From the NCBI GenBank assembly GCA_000825765.1, contig CDGH01000028.1, positions 1 to 33,482 on the forward strand: DNA of 33,482 bases, in the 5' to 3' direction. Below the pieces are notes generated by a model. It made no database searches and was not told the DNA's origin. It was given only the letters and a program-made list of their open reading frames with translations. Made by a program: the position numbers and the translations under genes. Below, one piece after another: positions 10,388-20,713 of the stretch. The first letter of the stretch is position 1. The number at the start of each line of letters is the position of its first letter. The stretch comes from Ehrlichia minasensis. Its GTDB lineage: Bacteria > Pseudomonadota > Alphaproteobacteria > Rickettsiales > Anaplasmataceae.

Positions 10388-11182
10388 ATGATTAATAGTG
10401 TAGCATTTATGTTAAGACTTCTGACTTTTTTTTTATACATGTTTAGTTCTTTTAGTGCACTTGCTGCACCAGTAAAATGGCAAATGGGGTTTCAGACTCC
10501 AGCAACAGAAATAATGGAATCCATTATAAAGTCACATAATTTCGTTATGCTTGTTATGTCAGTGGTTGTGGTAGTTGTCTTCTCCATAATGTTATACGTA
10601 CTTATAAAATTTAGAAAAAAACCAGAAGATAAAATTGTATTCAATACTAAACATTCTCATAATACAATCCTAGAAATACTATGGACATTAATTCCCTTAA
10701 TAATAGTAGGGTTTCTAACCGTAAGTAACGTCAAGTTGATTAGACATGAACAACAAATTCCTCAAGTAGAAATGACACTCAAAGCAATTGGATACCAATG
10801 GTATTGGGGATATGTATACCCAGATTATAAGAATCTTGCTTTCGATAGCTATATGAAAGCAACAGATAGTTTAGAAAATCAGGATTTACGCTTACTTGAA
10901 GTAGATAATAGAGTAATAGTACCTATAAACACAAATATTCTACTACAAGTCACAAGTGCAGATGTAATACATAGTTGGGCAGTGCCAGCACTAGGTGTAA
11001 AAATTGATGCAGTTCCAGGCAGACTAAATGAAGCATGGTTTAATATAAAAACTCCAGGAATATACTATGGGCAGTGTTCAGAACTTTGCGGAAGATTACA
11101 CGGATTTATGCCAATAGTAATAGTTGCTGTTGAGAAAGAACAATTTGATGAATGGATACAAAAAAAGACACTTGATTTATAG
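10388..11182 (+). CDS. coxB: Cytochrome c oxidase subunit II
   Basis: Carries the CuA centre that takes electrons from cytochrome c in the aa3-type terminal oxidase. An N-terminal signal peptide ends near ALAA (24-27). Two membrane helices (about 51-75 and 93-115) precede a periplasmic cupredoxin domain. CuA ligands are all present: His195 (VIHSW), Cys230, Glu232, Cys234, His238 and Met241 in GQCSELCGRLHGFM. The aromatic electron-entry patch is YQWYWGY (136-142). The 264-aa length is usual. An ATG at codon 8 (10409) is an alternative start; neither has a good ribosome site. The gene is followed 8 bp later by coxA. Confidence 0.98.
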   Translation: MINSVAFMLRLLTFFLYMFSSFSALAAPVKWQMGFQTPATEIMESIIKSHNFVMLVMSVVVVVVFSIMLYVLIKFRKKPEDKIVFNTKHSHNTILEILWTLIPLIIVGFLTVSNVKLIRHEQQIPQVEMTLKAIGYQWYWGYVYPDYKNLAFDSYMKATDSLENQDLRLLEVDNRVIVPINTNILLQVTSADVIHSWAVPALGVKIDAVPGRLNEAWFNIKTPGIYYGQCSELCGRLHGFMPIVIVAVEKEQFDEWIQKKTLDL

Positions 11183-11190
11183 AGGCATGA

Positions 11191-12747
11191 ATGAGTAGCG
11201 AACATACACCAAAAGGAATAAGACGTTGGTTATTTTCAACAAATCATAAAGATATAGGTACACTATATATAATTTTTTCTATTATCGGTGGTCTTGTAGG
11301 AGGAGCATTATCCCTCATATTAAGGTTACAACTTGCACATATCAATGTATTACATGATAATTATCAACTTTACAATGTTATAGTGACAGGACACGCATTA
11401 ATTATGGTATTCTTCATGATAATGCCAGCCTTAACTGGAGGTTTTGGTAACTGGTTTATACCATTGCTTATAGGAGCACCAGATATGGCGTTTCCTCGTC
11501 TTAATAATGTAAGTTTTTGGTTATTAGCTGCTTCATTGGTTTTATTATGTACATCTGTATTAATAGGTGAAGGAGCAGGTACAGGATGGACATTATACCC
11601 TCCATTATCCTATATAGGATCTCACCCAAGTGCTTCCGTTGACATAGCAATATTTGCTTTACATGTTGCTGGAGCTTCATCAATCGTTGGATCAATAAAT
11701 TTCATTGTGACAATATTTAATATGAGAGCTCATGGAATGACATTACTAAAAATGCCATTATTTGTTTGGACCATTTTATTAACATCCTTCATGTTAATAG
11801 TGACAATTCCAGTACTAGGAGGCGCTGTAACAATGCTATTAACAGACAGAAACTTTGGGACTAGCTTTTTTGATCCTTCTGGTGGGGGTGATCCTCTATT
11901 ATTCCAGCACCTATTTTGGTTTTTTGGACATCCTGAAGTGTATGTAATAATATTTCCTGCCTTTGGAATAATAAGCCAAATCGTTTCTACTTTTTCCCAT
12001 AAAGCAGTGTTTGGGTACTTAGGCATGGTATTAGCACTAGTTGGTATTGCAGTTGTAGGTGCAGTAGTATGGGCACATCATATGTTTACTGTAGGGTTAA
12101 ATGCAGAAATCATGACATATTTCAGTGTTACTACCATGTTAATAGGTGTACTAACAGGAGTTAAGGTATTCAGTTGGATTGCAACTATGTGGGGAGGACA
12201 AATAGAATTTAAAACTCCAATGTTATTTTCAATTGGATTTATCTTTGTATTCGTAGTAGGTGGAGTTACAGGCATCGTAATCTCACATGGAGGTATTGAT
12301 AAAGCATTACATGATACATATTACGTAGTTGGACATTTTCACTACGTCATGTCAATTGCTGCATTATTTGCTGCCTTTGGAGCTTTTTATTATTGGATAG
12401 GCAAAATATCTGGTAAACAATACAACGAACGCCTAGGGAAAATACATTTCTGGTTAACTTTTATTGCAACTAACATTACTTTCCTACCTCAGCACTTTTT
12501 AGGAATAGCAGGTATGCCAAGACGTATCCCAGACTATCCAGATGCTTTTATTCCATGGAATTATATATCATCAGCAGGAGCAGTCTTATCATTTATTTCA
12601 GCATTATTTTTTGTCTATATCGTTATTTCAACATTAAGAAGTGGTAAGAAATGCCCTAGTAACCCATGGGGAGGAGATACATTAGAATGGACAGTTCCAT
12701 CACCTGCACCTTTTCATACCTTTGAAGAAATACCAAAGGTTGACTGA
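11191..12747 (+). CDS. coxA: Cytochrome c oxidase subunit I
   Basis: Catalytic subunit of the heme-copper oxidase, reducing oxygen and pumping protons. It has about 12 membrane helices in 518 aa. Heme a ligands are His68 (TGHALIM) and His384; the heme a3 ligand is His382 (GHFHYV). CuB ligands are His247, His296 and His297, and Tyr251 is the cross-linked tyrosine of WFFGHPEVY. Glu249 is the D-channel gate glutamate; Asp98 and Lys325 match D- and K-channel positions. GAGG at 11182-11185 serves as the ribosome site. It is co-transcribed with coxB and ctaB. Subunit III is not in the window. Confidence 0.99.
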   Translation: MSSEHTPKGIRRWLFSTNHKDIGTLYIIFSIIGGLVGGALSLILRLQLAHINVLHDNYQLYNVIVTGHALIMVFFMIMPALTGGFGNWFIPLLIGAPDMAFPRLNNVSFWLLAASLVLLCTSVLIGEGAGTGWTLYPPLSYIGSHPSASVDIAIFALHVAGASSIVGSINFIVTIFNMRAHGMTLLKMPLFVWTILLTSFMLIVTIPVLGGAVTMLLTDRNFGTSFFDPSGGGDPLLFQHLFWFFGHPEVYVIIFPAFGIISQIVSTFSHKAVFGYLGMVLALVGIAVVGAVVWAHHMFTVGLNAEIMTYFSVTTMLIGVLTGVKVFSWIATMWGGQIEFKTPMLFSIGFIFVFVVGGVTGIVISHGGIDKALHDTYYVVGHFHYVMSIAALFAAFGAFYYWIGKISGKQYNERLGKIHFWLTFIATNITFLPQHFLGIAGMPRRIPDYPDAFIPWNYISSAGAVLSFISALFFVYIVISTLRSGKKCPSNPWGGDTLEWTVPSPAPFHTFEEIPKVD

Positions 12748-12749
12748 AC

Positions 12750-13637
12750 ATGAATTCTAAATGTGAAACTACTAAGCTACAGGTAGCAAATAGTATAACA
12801 GACTATTGGAATCTACTAAAACCAAAAATAATGTATTTGGTAGTTCTCACAGGAATTACAGGTATGGTAATTGCACCAGGGAGCATCCATCCTTTTATTG
12901 CAATTATTAGTACATTATGCATAGCACTAGGATCTGGTGCAGCAGGCGCAATAAACATGTGGTACGACAGTGATATAGATGCATTAATGACACGAACTAA
13001 AAATAGACCTATACCTGCTGGAAAAATTTCAAAATCCAGTGCAATTGAATTAGGGTTGGTGCTATCTGTCATATCTGTAACAGTAATGATGATTTCTGTT
13101 AACTACATATCAGGAATACTATTAGCAATCAGTATAGGACTTTATACACTGATATACACAATGTATCTAAAAAGAAGAACTCCACAAAACATAGTCATAG
13201 GAGGTATTGCAGGAGCAATTCCACCAATTATTGGATGGACCTCTGTAACTAGCTCTATTTCCATAGAAAGTTTGGTATTATTTCTGATCATATTTATGTG
13301 GACTCCACCACACTTTTGGGCATTATCTTTATTAAATTACCAAGAATATGAAAAAGCCAAAGTACCAATGTTACCTGTAACACATGGTATCTTTGTGACT
13401 AAAGTTCACATATTAGTATACAGTATTGTACTATTCATCATAACGCTATTACCTGGGTTATTTTTAAAGGATTACTTATTATACGAAACTTGTGCTATAC
13501 CACTTGGCATAACATTTTTATTCCACGCTTTTAAAGTGTTTACTTCAAGCAATTACTATAAATATAAAGCAATGTTTACCTACTCTATTGCATACCTTTT
13601 TATTTTATTTATATGTATTATTCTTGCTAGCTTCTAA
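12750..13637 (+). CDS. ctaB: Protoheme IX farnesyltransferase (heme O synthase)
   Basis: UbiA-type membrane prenyltransferase that attaches farnesyl to heme b, making heme O, the precursor of the heme a needed by the adjacent oxidase. The first aspartate motif NxxxDxxxD is Asn69, Asp73, Asp77 in NMWYDSDIDALMTRTKNRP. The second region is YLKRRTPQNIVIGGIAGAIP. There are about nine hydrophobic helices in 295 aa. It starts 2 bp after coxA and closes the operon, so cofactor and apoenzyme are made together. Also named cyoE. Confidence 0.97.
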   Translation: MNSKCETTKLQVANSITDYWNLLKPKIMYLVVLTGITGMVIAPGSIHPFIAIISTLCIALGSGAAGAINMWYDSDIDALMTRTKNRPIPAGKISKSSAIELGLVLSVISVTVMMISVNYISGILLAISIGLYTLIYTMYLKRRTPQNIVIGGIAGAIPPIIGWTSVTSSISIESLVLFLIIFMWTPPHFWALSLLNYQEYEKAKVPMLPVTHGIFVTKVHILVYSIVLFIITLLPGLFLKDYLLYETCAIPLGITFLFHAFKVFTSSNYYKYKAMFTYSIAYLFILFICIILASF

Positions 13638-13964
13638 GATTTTTAGTTAACATCCAAAATCATTAACACGAAAAATCAGCAGTTACATCCAAATATACTA
13701 CCCAATTCTACTGCTACAAAGCTTCATATACAAATCATCTGAAAATAATCAACAAGTTACATTACCATGCAGTTTTGTATAACAACATAAGTAAGCACGA
13801 TACCAAAATATTATAACTTGTGTGATTGATTATAATTTTCAAATATTACCAACTATGCAAAACACAATACATTACACCTACATAAATTGCTCAACCTTAA
13901 CGTATTATTAAACAATGACATCACTTTTAAGAACTACAATGCAATACTCCAAAATTTTATTTTT
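13638..13964. other. Gene-free stretch after ctaB
   Basis: About 330 bp between the ctaB stop and the repeat array. AT-rich with C exceeding G on the + strand. No frame, hairpin with T-run, or RNA gene is seen. Confidence 0.5.
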
Positions 13965-14720
13965 CAAAAGTACTGTTAGAAGAAGACTATATCACAAAAA
14001 CATAATAATAAAATATGCTTTATAATATCATTAAACTTTCTTACATTTCTTTAATTTCACCATTATAGGCTATTTATCAAGACAAATCACAATACATTTA
14101 TCTCAAATCCTTGAACCATATTACTGACAAAATATAACACATGGTCACGCTAAGAGAACCATAATATCATCATCTCTAAATAAATCTTATTCTACAAAGT
14201 ATCTCTAGAAAAAAACTACATTCAAAAATATAAGCATAAAACAAGAAACATGCTTTCATATCACTTTAAAGATTCATCATTTCATCATAAATTATAGAAT
14301 ATTTACAAATATAAATCACACACACTTATACTAACGCTCTTTTCTAATTTCATATTTGACAACACACAATGCACAGTACTGTTAGCTTTCAAGTACCACA
14401 ATGACAAAATCTTCTAAACCTTATCTCACAAAGCATCTCTAGGAAAAAACTACATTCAAAAATATAAGCATAAAACAAGAAACATGCTTTCATATCACTT
14501 TAAAGATTCATCATTTCATCATAAATTATAGAATATTTACAAATATAAATCACACACACTTATACTAACGCTCTTTTCTAATTTCATATTTGACAACACA
14601 CAATGCACAGTACTGTTAGCTTTCAAGTACCACAATGACAAAATCTTCTAAACCTTATCTCACAAAGTATCTCTAGGAAAAAAATTACATTCAAAAATAT
14701 AAGCAAAAAATATACTCAAT
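13965..14720. repeat. 234-bp tandem repeat array
   Basis: Copy 1 is 14197-14430 and copy 2 is 14431-14664; they are almost identical along their length. A third partial copy starts at 14665 and fades near 14720. Upstream, about 13965-14196 is a much more diverged copy of the same unit: shared landmarks are an ATATGCTTT-like block, an AAATCACA block and a final CTTATTCTAC / CTTATCTCAC. The array therefore has an old copy, two young ones and a stub. No open frame is carried. Confidence 0.93.
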
Positions 14721-14951
14721 ATCACTTAAATGACTTATACACGCTTATACTTTACAAATTTCATTACAAATATTTCATAAATAAATTACAATACAAATTA
14801 TAACTTATAAGGTTTTTTCCTTCCCAAAGTGTAAGTATTGCCAGCTAGACTATAATACTTTAAAATTAAGCAAACCTATCATGTGTATCAAGCATTTTTA
14901 AAAATGCACGTCAATAATAACAAGGGTTACATACAAATATTCTAGAAGCAA

Positions 14952-15716
14952 CTATTTACTATCAGTTACTAAATCTGGTTCTCTATACCACCCAGTATCA
15001 ATACAACATTCTTTTAATAAAGACATATACTTTGCATAAGCAGTAACATCTCCTAAAGCTAAATATGCTTCAGCAATCCTATACAAGCTCTCTGAATAAT
15101 ACTTTGTATCTTCATATTTATTCAATATTGTACTAAATCTTTTAATAGCAGCAACATATTCACCACGTTGTAAATAAAATTTACCTATTGAAAATTCCTT
15201 AGCAGCAATATGTTGATGAACTAGATTTAATCTTTTCATCACTTCTTCTAAATATATAGAATCAGGGAAAAGACGTACAAATTCATTTAATAATTCCAAA
15301 ACCTTACTTACACTACTTTGATCACGATCTATATCACTAATCTGCATATAATTTGCCATTATCCTTAAATAATACGCAAAATCTATATCTTTACTATCAG
15401 GATACAGTTGAATATAATCACCTGCATAAATTTCAGCACGAGAATAATCACCAAGTTCGTAATTCAAAAACGACATCATAAGACGTGCTTTAATTGCTAC
15501 AGGAGAAAACGGATAAAGATTATCTATTTCTTCCAAATCTTTTACTGCACTTTTATAATCTTTAATAGCAGACTTTCTTAATGCACTCTCATATATTTCA
15601 TCTGCTGTTCGTTCTTCAACAAACTTTATATCTTTTTTGACAAGAGAGCAACCTAGCATAAAAATACAACAGCATAATAAACAAATAGTATTTCTAATAA
15701 CTTTAGAGTGATTCAT
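14952..15716 (-). CDS. bamD: Outer membrane assembly lipoprotein BamD
   Basis: Lipoprotein partner of BamA in inserting beta-barrel proteins in the outer membrane. The signal peptide ends in lipobox LGCS with the lipidated Cys at residue 23. The mature part is a run of TPR-like helix pairs (for example ADEIYESALRKSAIKDYKSA and YYLRIMANYMQ), and the 254-aa length fits the family. It was once named comL. It is divergent from purD across 182 bp and convergent with ctaB across 1.3 kb. Ehrlichia lack LPS, but surface barrel porins still need this machine. Confidence 0.95.
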   Translation of the reverse strand: MNHSKVIRNTICLLCCCIFMLGCSLVKKDIKFVEERTADEIYESALRKSAIKDYKSAVKDLEEIDNLYPFSPVAIKARLMMSFLNYELGDYSRAEIYAGDYIQLYPDSKDIDFAYYLRIMANYMQISDIDRDQSSVSKVLELLNEFVRLFPDSIYLEEVMKRLNLVHQHIAAKEFSIGKFYLQRGEYVAAIKRFSTILNKYEDTKYYSESLYRIAEAYLALGDVTAYAKYMSLLKECCIDTGWYREPDLVTDSK

Positions 15717-15839
15717 ATTTTATCGCCTGTAAATATAAGCTTGTAATATAAAATATCTTATTGAAACATAAAGATGTATCCCAGACAAGCAATTTTTACG
15801 AATGTACAATAGACCTATTATATATGAAGCATATAATTA

Positions 15840-15867
15840 TTGACAACTATCATATTGATACTAGAAT
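15840..15867 (+). promoter_or_regulatory. Predicted sigma-70 promoter of purD
   Basis: Consensus TTGACA (15840-15845), 16-bp spacer, TAGAAT (15862-15867, one mismatch). Transcription would start near 15875, about 25 bases before the purD ATG. Confidence 0.55.
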
Positions 15868-15898
15868 GCATAGCAAGTAATTTAAGTAAAGCATACTA

Positions 15899-17164
15899 AT
15901 GAATGTATTGGTAATTGGTTCTGGTGGACGTGAACATTCAATGTTACATCACATTCGAAAGTCTCCATTGCTAGATAAATTGTTTATTGCACCAGGACGT
16001 CAAGGGATGGCTGGATTAGCAGACATAATAGATATAGATATCAACAACGCCATAGATGTAATTCAAGTATGCAAAAAAGCAAAGATTGAATTAGTAGTTA
16101 TTGGACCTGAATCTCCACTAATGAATGGGTTGTCAGATACATTAACAGAAGAAGGCATATTAGTTTTTGGACCTTCGAAAGCAGCAGCTCGTCTTGAATC
16201 TTCAAAAGGATTCACAAAAGAATTATGCGTGAGATACGGTATTCCTACAGCAAAATATGGATACTTTGTTGATGTAGGTCCAGCTTACAAGTTCATTGAC
16301 AAACAGAAGCTACCTTTAGTTGTCAAGGCAGATGGATTAGCACAGGGTAAGGGTACAATAATATGTCATACACATGAAGAGGCATATAATGCCGTAGATG
16401 CAATGTTAGTTCATCACAAATTTGGAGAAGCTGGATGCGCAATAATCATTGAAGAGTTTCTCGAAGGCAAGGAAATCAGTTTCTTTACATTAGTTGATGG
16501 ATCTAATCCAGTTATACTTGGAGTAGCACAAGATTATAAAACTATAGGAGATAACAACAAAGGTCCCAACACTGGTGGTATGGGTTCGTATTCTAAACCA
16601 AATATCATAACACAAGAGATGGAACATATAATAATTCAGAAGATAATATATCCAACTATTAAGGCAATGTTTAACATGAACATACAATTCAGGGGACTGT
16701 TATTTGCTGGTATTATAATCAAAAAAAATGAACCAAAGTTACTTGAGTACAATGTACGATTTGGTGATCCCGAAACACAATCAATATTACCAAGACTAAA
16801 TTCTGATTTTCTAAAGCTTCTATCGTTGACAGCTAAAGGCAAATTAGGGAATGAATCAGTAGAATTAAGCAAAAAAGCTGCGTTGTGTGTCGTGGTAGCC
16901 AGTCGTGGGTATCCAGGAGAATACAAGAAGAATTCTATAATCAATGGAATAGAGGATATTGAAAAGTTACCTAATATTCAGCTTTTACATGCAGGTACAA
17001 GAAGAGAAGGTAATAACTGGGTATCAGATGCTGGTAGAGTGATAAATGTTGTAGCACAAGGTGAAAATTTAGCTAGTGCAAAACACCAAGCATATGCTGC
17101 TCTGGATTTATTAGATTGGCCAGATGGAATTTATAGGTACGATATAGGATCATGCGCACTATAG
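15899..17164 (+). CDS. purD: Phosphoribosylamine-glycine ligase (GAR synthetase)
   Basis: Second step of de novo purine synthesis, joining glycine to phosphoribosylamine with ATP. The N-terminal domain starts [13 protein letters not shown] (GGREH at 9-13), followed by the conserved [10 protein letters not shown]. The ATP-grasp domain has [14 protein letters not shown], the acidic [10 protein letters not shown], and [11 protein letters not shown]. The C-terminal metal-site region [13 protein letters not shown] is intact. The 421-aa length is standard. Ehrlichia keep de novo purine synthesis, unlike Rickettsia; prs in this window supplies the PRPP for the same route. Confidence 0.98.
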   Translation: MNVLVIGSGGREHSMLHHIRKSPLLDKLFIAPGRQGMAGLADIIDIDINNAIDVIQVCKKAKIELVVIGPESPLMNGLSDTLTEEGILVFGPSKAAARLESSKGFTKELCVRYGIPTAKYGYFVDVGPAYKFIDKQKLPLVVKADGLAQGKGTIICHTHEEAYNAVDAMLVHHKFGEAGCAIIIEEFLEGKEISFFTLVDGSNPVILGVAQDYKTIGDNNKGPNTGGMGSYSKPNIITQEMEHIIIQKIIYPTIKAMFNMNIQFRGLLFAGIIIKKNEPKLLEYNVRFGDPETQSILPRLNSDFLKLLSLTAKGKLGNESVELSKKAALCVVVASRGYPGEYKKNSIINGIEDIEKLPNIQLLHAGTRREGNNWVSDAGRVINVVAQGENLASAKHQAYAALDLLDWPDGIYRYDIGSCAL

Positions 17165-17455
17165 TACTTTTATCATTATTATAATCTAACTATATCTAAG
17201 GCATTCACGGCTAATTTTTAAAAGTTATATCTGTATCTTATTTTCATTAATTACTTTATTCAGTAATATCGTATAGGTAACACAGTAAACTTATACTTTT
17301 AATGTTAAACAATTACAATCCAATCAACAGAGTACTCATTACTAAAATATTACGATATTTAGATAAATGTCAGACAGATCAAGAAGTCATCTATCAATAA
17401 TTTTATTAATCAACAGAAATTATCAACCAGTAACGCATCCAACTTTATTATTTTA
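17165..17455. other. Gene-free stretch after purD
   Basis: About 290 bp with no frame or RNA gene. It grades into the eroded repeat array to its right. Confidence 0.45.
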
Positions 17456-18200
17456 AGTACATATACACTAAAACATTAACCATTTAGTTGAAGGCAAAAA
17501 TTACCTGTTATACTTCTATCAATCACTTTATATAACCAAACAATTCACAAACACAATTCTAAAAGTTTCTAATTATGGCAATGACAATGTAGTAAATAGC
17601 TTTTTAATTACAAAATATAACATGCAATCTCAACATGATATGTAAAACCAGTTTATCAATTTACATAAGCATAATGATTAATATTTGCTCAGTTTAACTT
17701 CACTGTTACAGGAAGTACATATATCTTAAAGCATTAAAACATCTTTTGTTACAAACCAACTGTTATAGTTTCCACCTTATTAATACATTGACAAGCATAA
17801 TACAAAAACATGAGTATTTAACATCTTTAATAATTACAACACAGTACATAGCCGCTAAATTGCCAAATATTCAATTTCAAGTAAGATAAATATTTATCAA
17901 TAATTTCACAAATTACAAAAACTACAAGATTGGATCACAATATGCATTCCAGTGTTACACTACATATATCCTAAAGCATTATATTCAGTTAAGGAAAAAC
18001 TACCTGTTATAGTACCAATCTTTCATTTAATTATGTAACTAACAAATATCGCAAAAAATATGTTCAATATCTCTAAAAATTACAATTTAAGTACATGGCA
18101 CCTAAAACAGTAAAACGTTAATATTCAATTTCAAGAAAACACATTATATTTACTTTTTGCAATAATTTAACACGATCTAAATATTATAAAACTTTAGCAA
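17456..18200. repeat. Eroded tandem repeat, about 245-258 bp period
   Basis: Three diverged copies begin near 17456, 17714 and 17959. Each starts with a block of the form (A)GTACATATA..CTAAA.CATTA and then a block ending CCTGTTATA or AACTGTTATAG about 45 bases on. A second pair of landmarks (AATTACAA...GTACAT..C, then ATATTCAATTTCAAG) recurs near 17832 and 18080. Many indels separate the copies, so this array is much older than the 234-bp one. Confidence 0.65.
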
Positions 18201-18257
18201 AATAAAATTTATATTTTAATATCAATAAAGACATCACCCTCTTCTATAAAATCTGTA

Positions 18258-18286
18258 TTGACAATTAATACTGTTTTTGATAAAGT
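18258..18286 (+). promoter_or_regulatory. Predicted sigma-70 promoter of yajC
   Basis: Consensus TTGACA (18258-18263), 17-bp spacer, TAAAGT (18281-18286). Transcription would start near 18293, 25 bases before the ATG at 18318. The TTG of the -35 box is in frame with yajC and can be mistaken for a start codon. Confidence 0.5.
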
Positions 18287-18317
18287 AGTCCCACTCATCA
18301 GTCCATTGGTATTAAAA

Positions 18318-18698
18318 ATGTCACTTATTTCTGAAGTTTTTGCAGCAGCAACAACAACAGCACCTGCTTCGGGAGTAGGTAGTTCAATTGCAGGGTTAAT
18401 TCCTTTAGTACTGATCTTTTTTGTTTTTTACTTTTTTATTATTCGGCCGCAACAAAAAAAAATTAAAGAGCATAATAAGCTATTAGATAATATAAAAAAA
18501 GGAGATAAGGTTATTATTTCTAGTAGTATTTTAGGTTCAGTTACAAAAGTTGATGCAACAAATGGATATTTTTTTGTTGAGATATCAGAAGGCGTTGAGA
18601 TTAAGGTACTAAAATCTTCGATATCTGAAGTACTTAACAAAAATAACAAACCTACATCAAGTACAGTAGAAGCACTACATTCAGTCTCTAATAGCTAA
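18318..18698 (+). CDS. yajC: Preprotein translocase subunit YajC
   Basis: Small inner-membrane partner of SecDF at the Sec translocon. With the ATG at 18318 the protein is 126 aa: a short periplasmic N-terminus rich in Ala/Thr, one membrane helix (about residues 28-44, IPLVLIFFVFYFFIIRP), then the family's PQQKK(I)KEH.KLL and a cytoplasmic domain with KKGDKVIISSSILGSV. An in-frame TTG at 18258 would add 20 residues, but that TTG is the -35 box of a good promoter and YajC proteins normally begin just before the helix, so I reject it. It is convergent with dnaN. Confidence 0.95.
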   Translation: MSLISEVFAAATTTAPASGVGSSIAGLIPLVLIFFVFYFFIIRPQQKKIKEHNKLLDNIKKGDKVIISSSILGSVTKVDATNGYFFVEISEGVEIKVLKSSISEVLNKNNKPTSSTVEALHSVSNS

Positions 18699-18805
18699 TC
18701 TTCTTAGTAGTTAAAAACCTAGTACATTACCTTTTCTATTACTATCAACAAGAAGTACACTAATTTTTTTGAAGTTTGAACATATAGCAGGCTAATATTA
18801 TATTA

Positions 18806-19933
18806 TTATATCCTCATAGGCATAATAATATAAGTAAAATCATCTATATTCTCTTCCTCTTGCATTAGAACAGATGTACCAGCATCATAAAATGACAAAA
18901 TACATTTTCCTTTAACACAGTATAATGCTTCCATCAAATACCTTGCATTTAAACCAATAGTCATATCTTCGCCAGAGTAATCAACTTCTAATTCTTCTCT
19001 AGCATCACCCTGATTTGAAGAAGCAGCACTTAATATAAGCTTATTATTAACAAAGCGTAACTTTATTACTTTTACCTTATCAAAAACTACAACAGATACT
19101 CTATCTATTGCATTTGATAATACTTCAGATTCAATCAATACACTTTTATTATGAGACTTAGGGATAATAGCATTATAATCTGGGAAAGTGCCATCTATTA
19201 CTTTAGATATTAAAACATACTCTTGATATTCAAAACATATCTTTCGATCTGATAAACTGACTGAGATTAAATCATTACTGCTACCATGACTTACTATTTT
19301 CAAAATCTCATTAACTGTTTTCTTAGGCACTATAATACCAAAATTTGACAACATATTTTGAAATTTACTTAACTTAGTCAATGATAACCTATGACCATCT
19401 GTAGCAGCACAACACAGAACACTATCAGATGTATGAACATACACCCCATTCAAGTTAAACCTACTTTCCTCAACAGAAATTGCAAATTTAGTTTTACCAA
19501 AGAGATTTACTAATTCAGACACTTGCAAAGTAAACTTATTTTGTAACTCATTATTTTCAATAATAGGAAATTTTTCTATGTCAACCACAGGAAGAAAAAA
19601 CTCTGTACGACCACACTCTATAACCAGCCTTCCATCCTTACCAATAACAAACTTAATCTCAATGTCATTTGGCAATTTTTTCACAATATCATAAAGAAGT
19701 TGTGCAGAAACCACAACAACCCCATTTACATTGATATGAGCAGAAATAGATGCAATTATTGAAATATCAAGATCTGTAGATGTTAAATTAATCTGATGAT
19801 CTTTTGCTTCTATTCTTACACATGACAATACAACAATACTATGACGCTTTTCTACAACACTATTAATATAAGATAAGGCTTGCAGAAGCTTATCTTTACT
19901 AACAAAAAAGTTCAACTTAATACTACCATTCAT
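18806..19933 (-). CDS. dnaN: DNA polymerase III beta subunit (sliding clamp)
   Basis: Ring-shaped dimer that tethers DNA polymerase III to the template and recruits repair factors. The three-fold clamp domain repeat fills 375 aa, with the family's ATDGHRLSL in the middle domain and the C-terminal MPMRI (usual MPMRL). The middle-domain FNLNGVYV also fits. It is not next to dnaA or recF here, which fits the scattered replication genes of Rickettsiales. A good promoter lies 30-58 bp upstream, so it need not depend on rnd. Confidence 0.98.
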   Translation of the reverse strand: MNGSIKLNFFVSKDKLLQALSYINSVVEKRHSIVVLSCVRIEAKDHQINLTSTDLDISIIASISAHINVNGVVVVSAQLLYDIVKKLPNDIEIKFVIGKDGRLVIECGRTEFFLPVVDIEKFPIIENNELQNKFTLQVSELVNLFGKTKFAISVEESRFNLNGVYVHTSDSVLCCAATDGHRLSLTKLSKFQNMLSNFGIIVPKKTVNEILKIVSHGSSNDLISVSLSDRKICFEYQEYVLISKVIDGTFPDYNAIIPKSHNKSVLIESEVLSNAIDRVSVVVFDKVKVIKLRFVNNKLILSAASSNQGDAREELEVDYSGEDMTIGLNARYLMEALYCVKGKCILSFYDAGTSVLMQEEENIDDFTYIIMPMRI

Positions 19934-19962
19934 ATATTTCTATCAATCTTAACCACTGAGGT

Positions 19963-19991
19963 TTTATACAAATTAAATATCAACAAGTCAA
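19963..19991 (-). promoter_or_regulatory. Predicted sigma-70 promoter of dnaN
   Basis: On the minus strand TTGACT (19991-19986), exactly 17-bp spacer, TATAAA (19968-19963). Transcription would start near 19956, about 22 bases before the dnaN ATG. It lies in the 82-bp gap between rnd and dnaN. Confidence 0.6.
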
Positions 19992-20015
19992 GGTATGGTT
20001 CACTTTACTATACAT

Positions 20016-20630
20016 TTATGAGGAATGGCTAAATATATCAACACCTTCCCAACCGAGTAAATCAAGCTGAGCTCTTGTTTGAAGAAATTTAAAACAAGCA
20101 GCTGCTAATTCTTGCTTATTTTCACGCTGTAACATTGCATCTAGCTTGCTTTTTAAAGCATGCAAATAAATAACATCTGATGCTGCATAATTTAATTGTT
20201 CAGATGTTAAACTTTCTTTTCCCCAATCAGATGATTGTTGCATTTTATTAAGTTTTACACCCAGCAATTCATAACATAGCTCCTTTAATCCATGATGATC
20301 CGTATATGTTCTAACTAACTTCGAAGCTATCTTAGTACAATAACATGGATTAGTCCATACACCAAGATAATAACGCATTACAGCAATATCAAAGCGAGCA
20401 AAATGAAAGATCTTAGTTATCTTTGAATCTGAAAGTATACTTACTAAATTAGGTGCCTGATAATTACCTGAAAACTTAACCAAGTGGACACTACCACTAC
20501 TATCAGCTAATTGAACTAAGCATAATCTATCACGTCTACATACTAAACCCATAGTCTCAGTATCAATAGCAACAGCACCTTCAAAGTTTAGCTCATTAGG
20601 TAAATCACAATCATGTACAAATACAGGCAC
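20016..20630 (-). CDS. rnd: Ribonuclease D-like 3'-5' exonuclease
   Basis: DEDDy exonuclease acting in tRNA or small-RNA 3' trimming. Catalytic residues are Asp23 and Glu25 (AIDTETMGL), Asp81 (HFARFD) and Tyr148/Asp152 (YAASD). At 204 aa it has only the exonuclease domain; the two HRDC domains of E. coli RNase D (375 aa) are missing, as is common in Rickettsiales. The start is GTG at 20630 with a strong GGAGG 9 bases upstream. It could equally be described as an Rrp6/WRN-type exonuclease domain protein, and the substrate is not certain. It lies between ctrA and dnaN on the same strand. Confidence 0.9.
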   Translation of the reverse strand: MPVFVHDCDLPNELNFEGAVAIDTETMGLVCRRDRLCLVQLADSSGSVHLVKFSGNYQAPNLVSILSDSKITKIFHFARFDIAVMRYYLGVWTNPCYCTKIASKLVRTYTDHHGLKELCYELLGVKLNKMQQSSDWGKESLTSEQLNYAASDVIYLHALKSKLDAMLQRENKQELAAACFKFLQTRAQLDLLGWEGVDIFSHSS

Positions 20631-20713
20631 GTAAAATTTCCTCCACCCATAGAAAAGATATATCTATAACATCTTCACTATTTTATCATGTAGTAAGAGA
20701 ACGCTCAACTATA

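Noticed and set aside
13638-14951. CRISPR-like array in the 1.3-kb gap
   Set aside because: Repeats are 234-bp head-to-tail units without short repeats and unique spacers; they are plain tandem duplications.
18258-18317. TTG start adding 20 residues to YajC
   Set aside because: The TTG belongs to a TTGACA -35 box with a -10 at the right distance, and the ATG at 18318 gives the normal family start.
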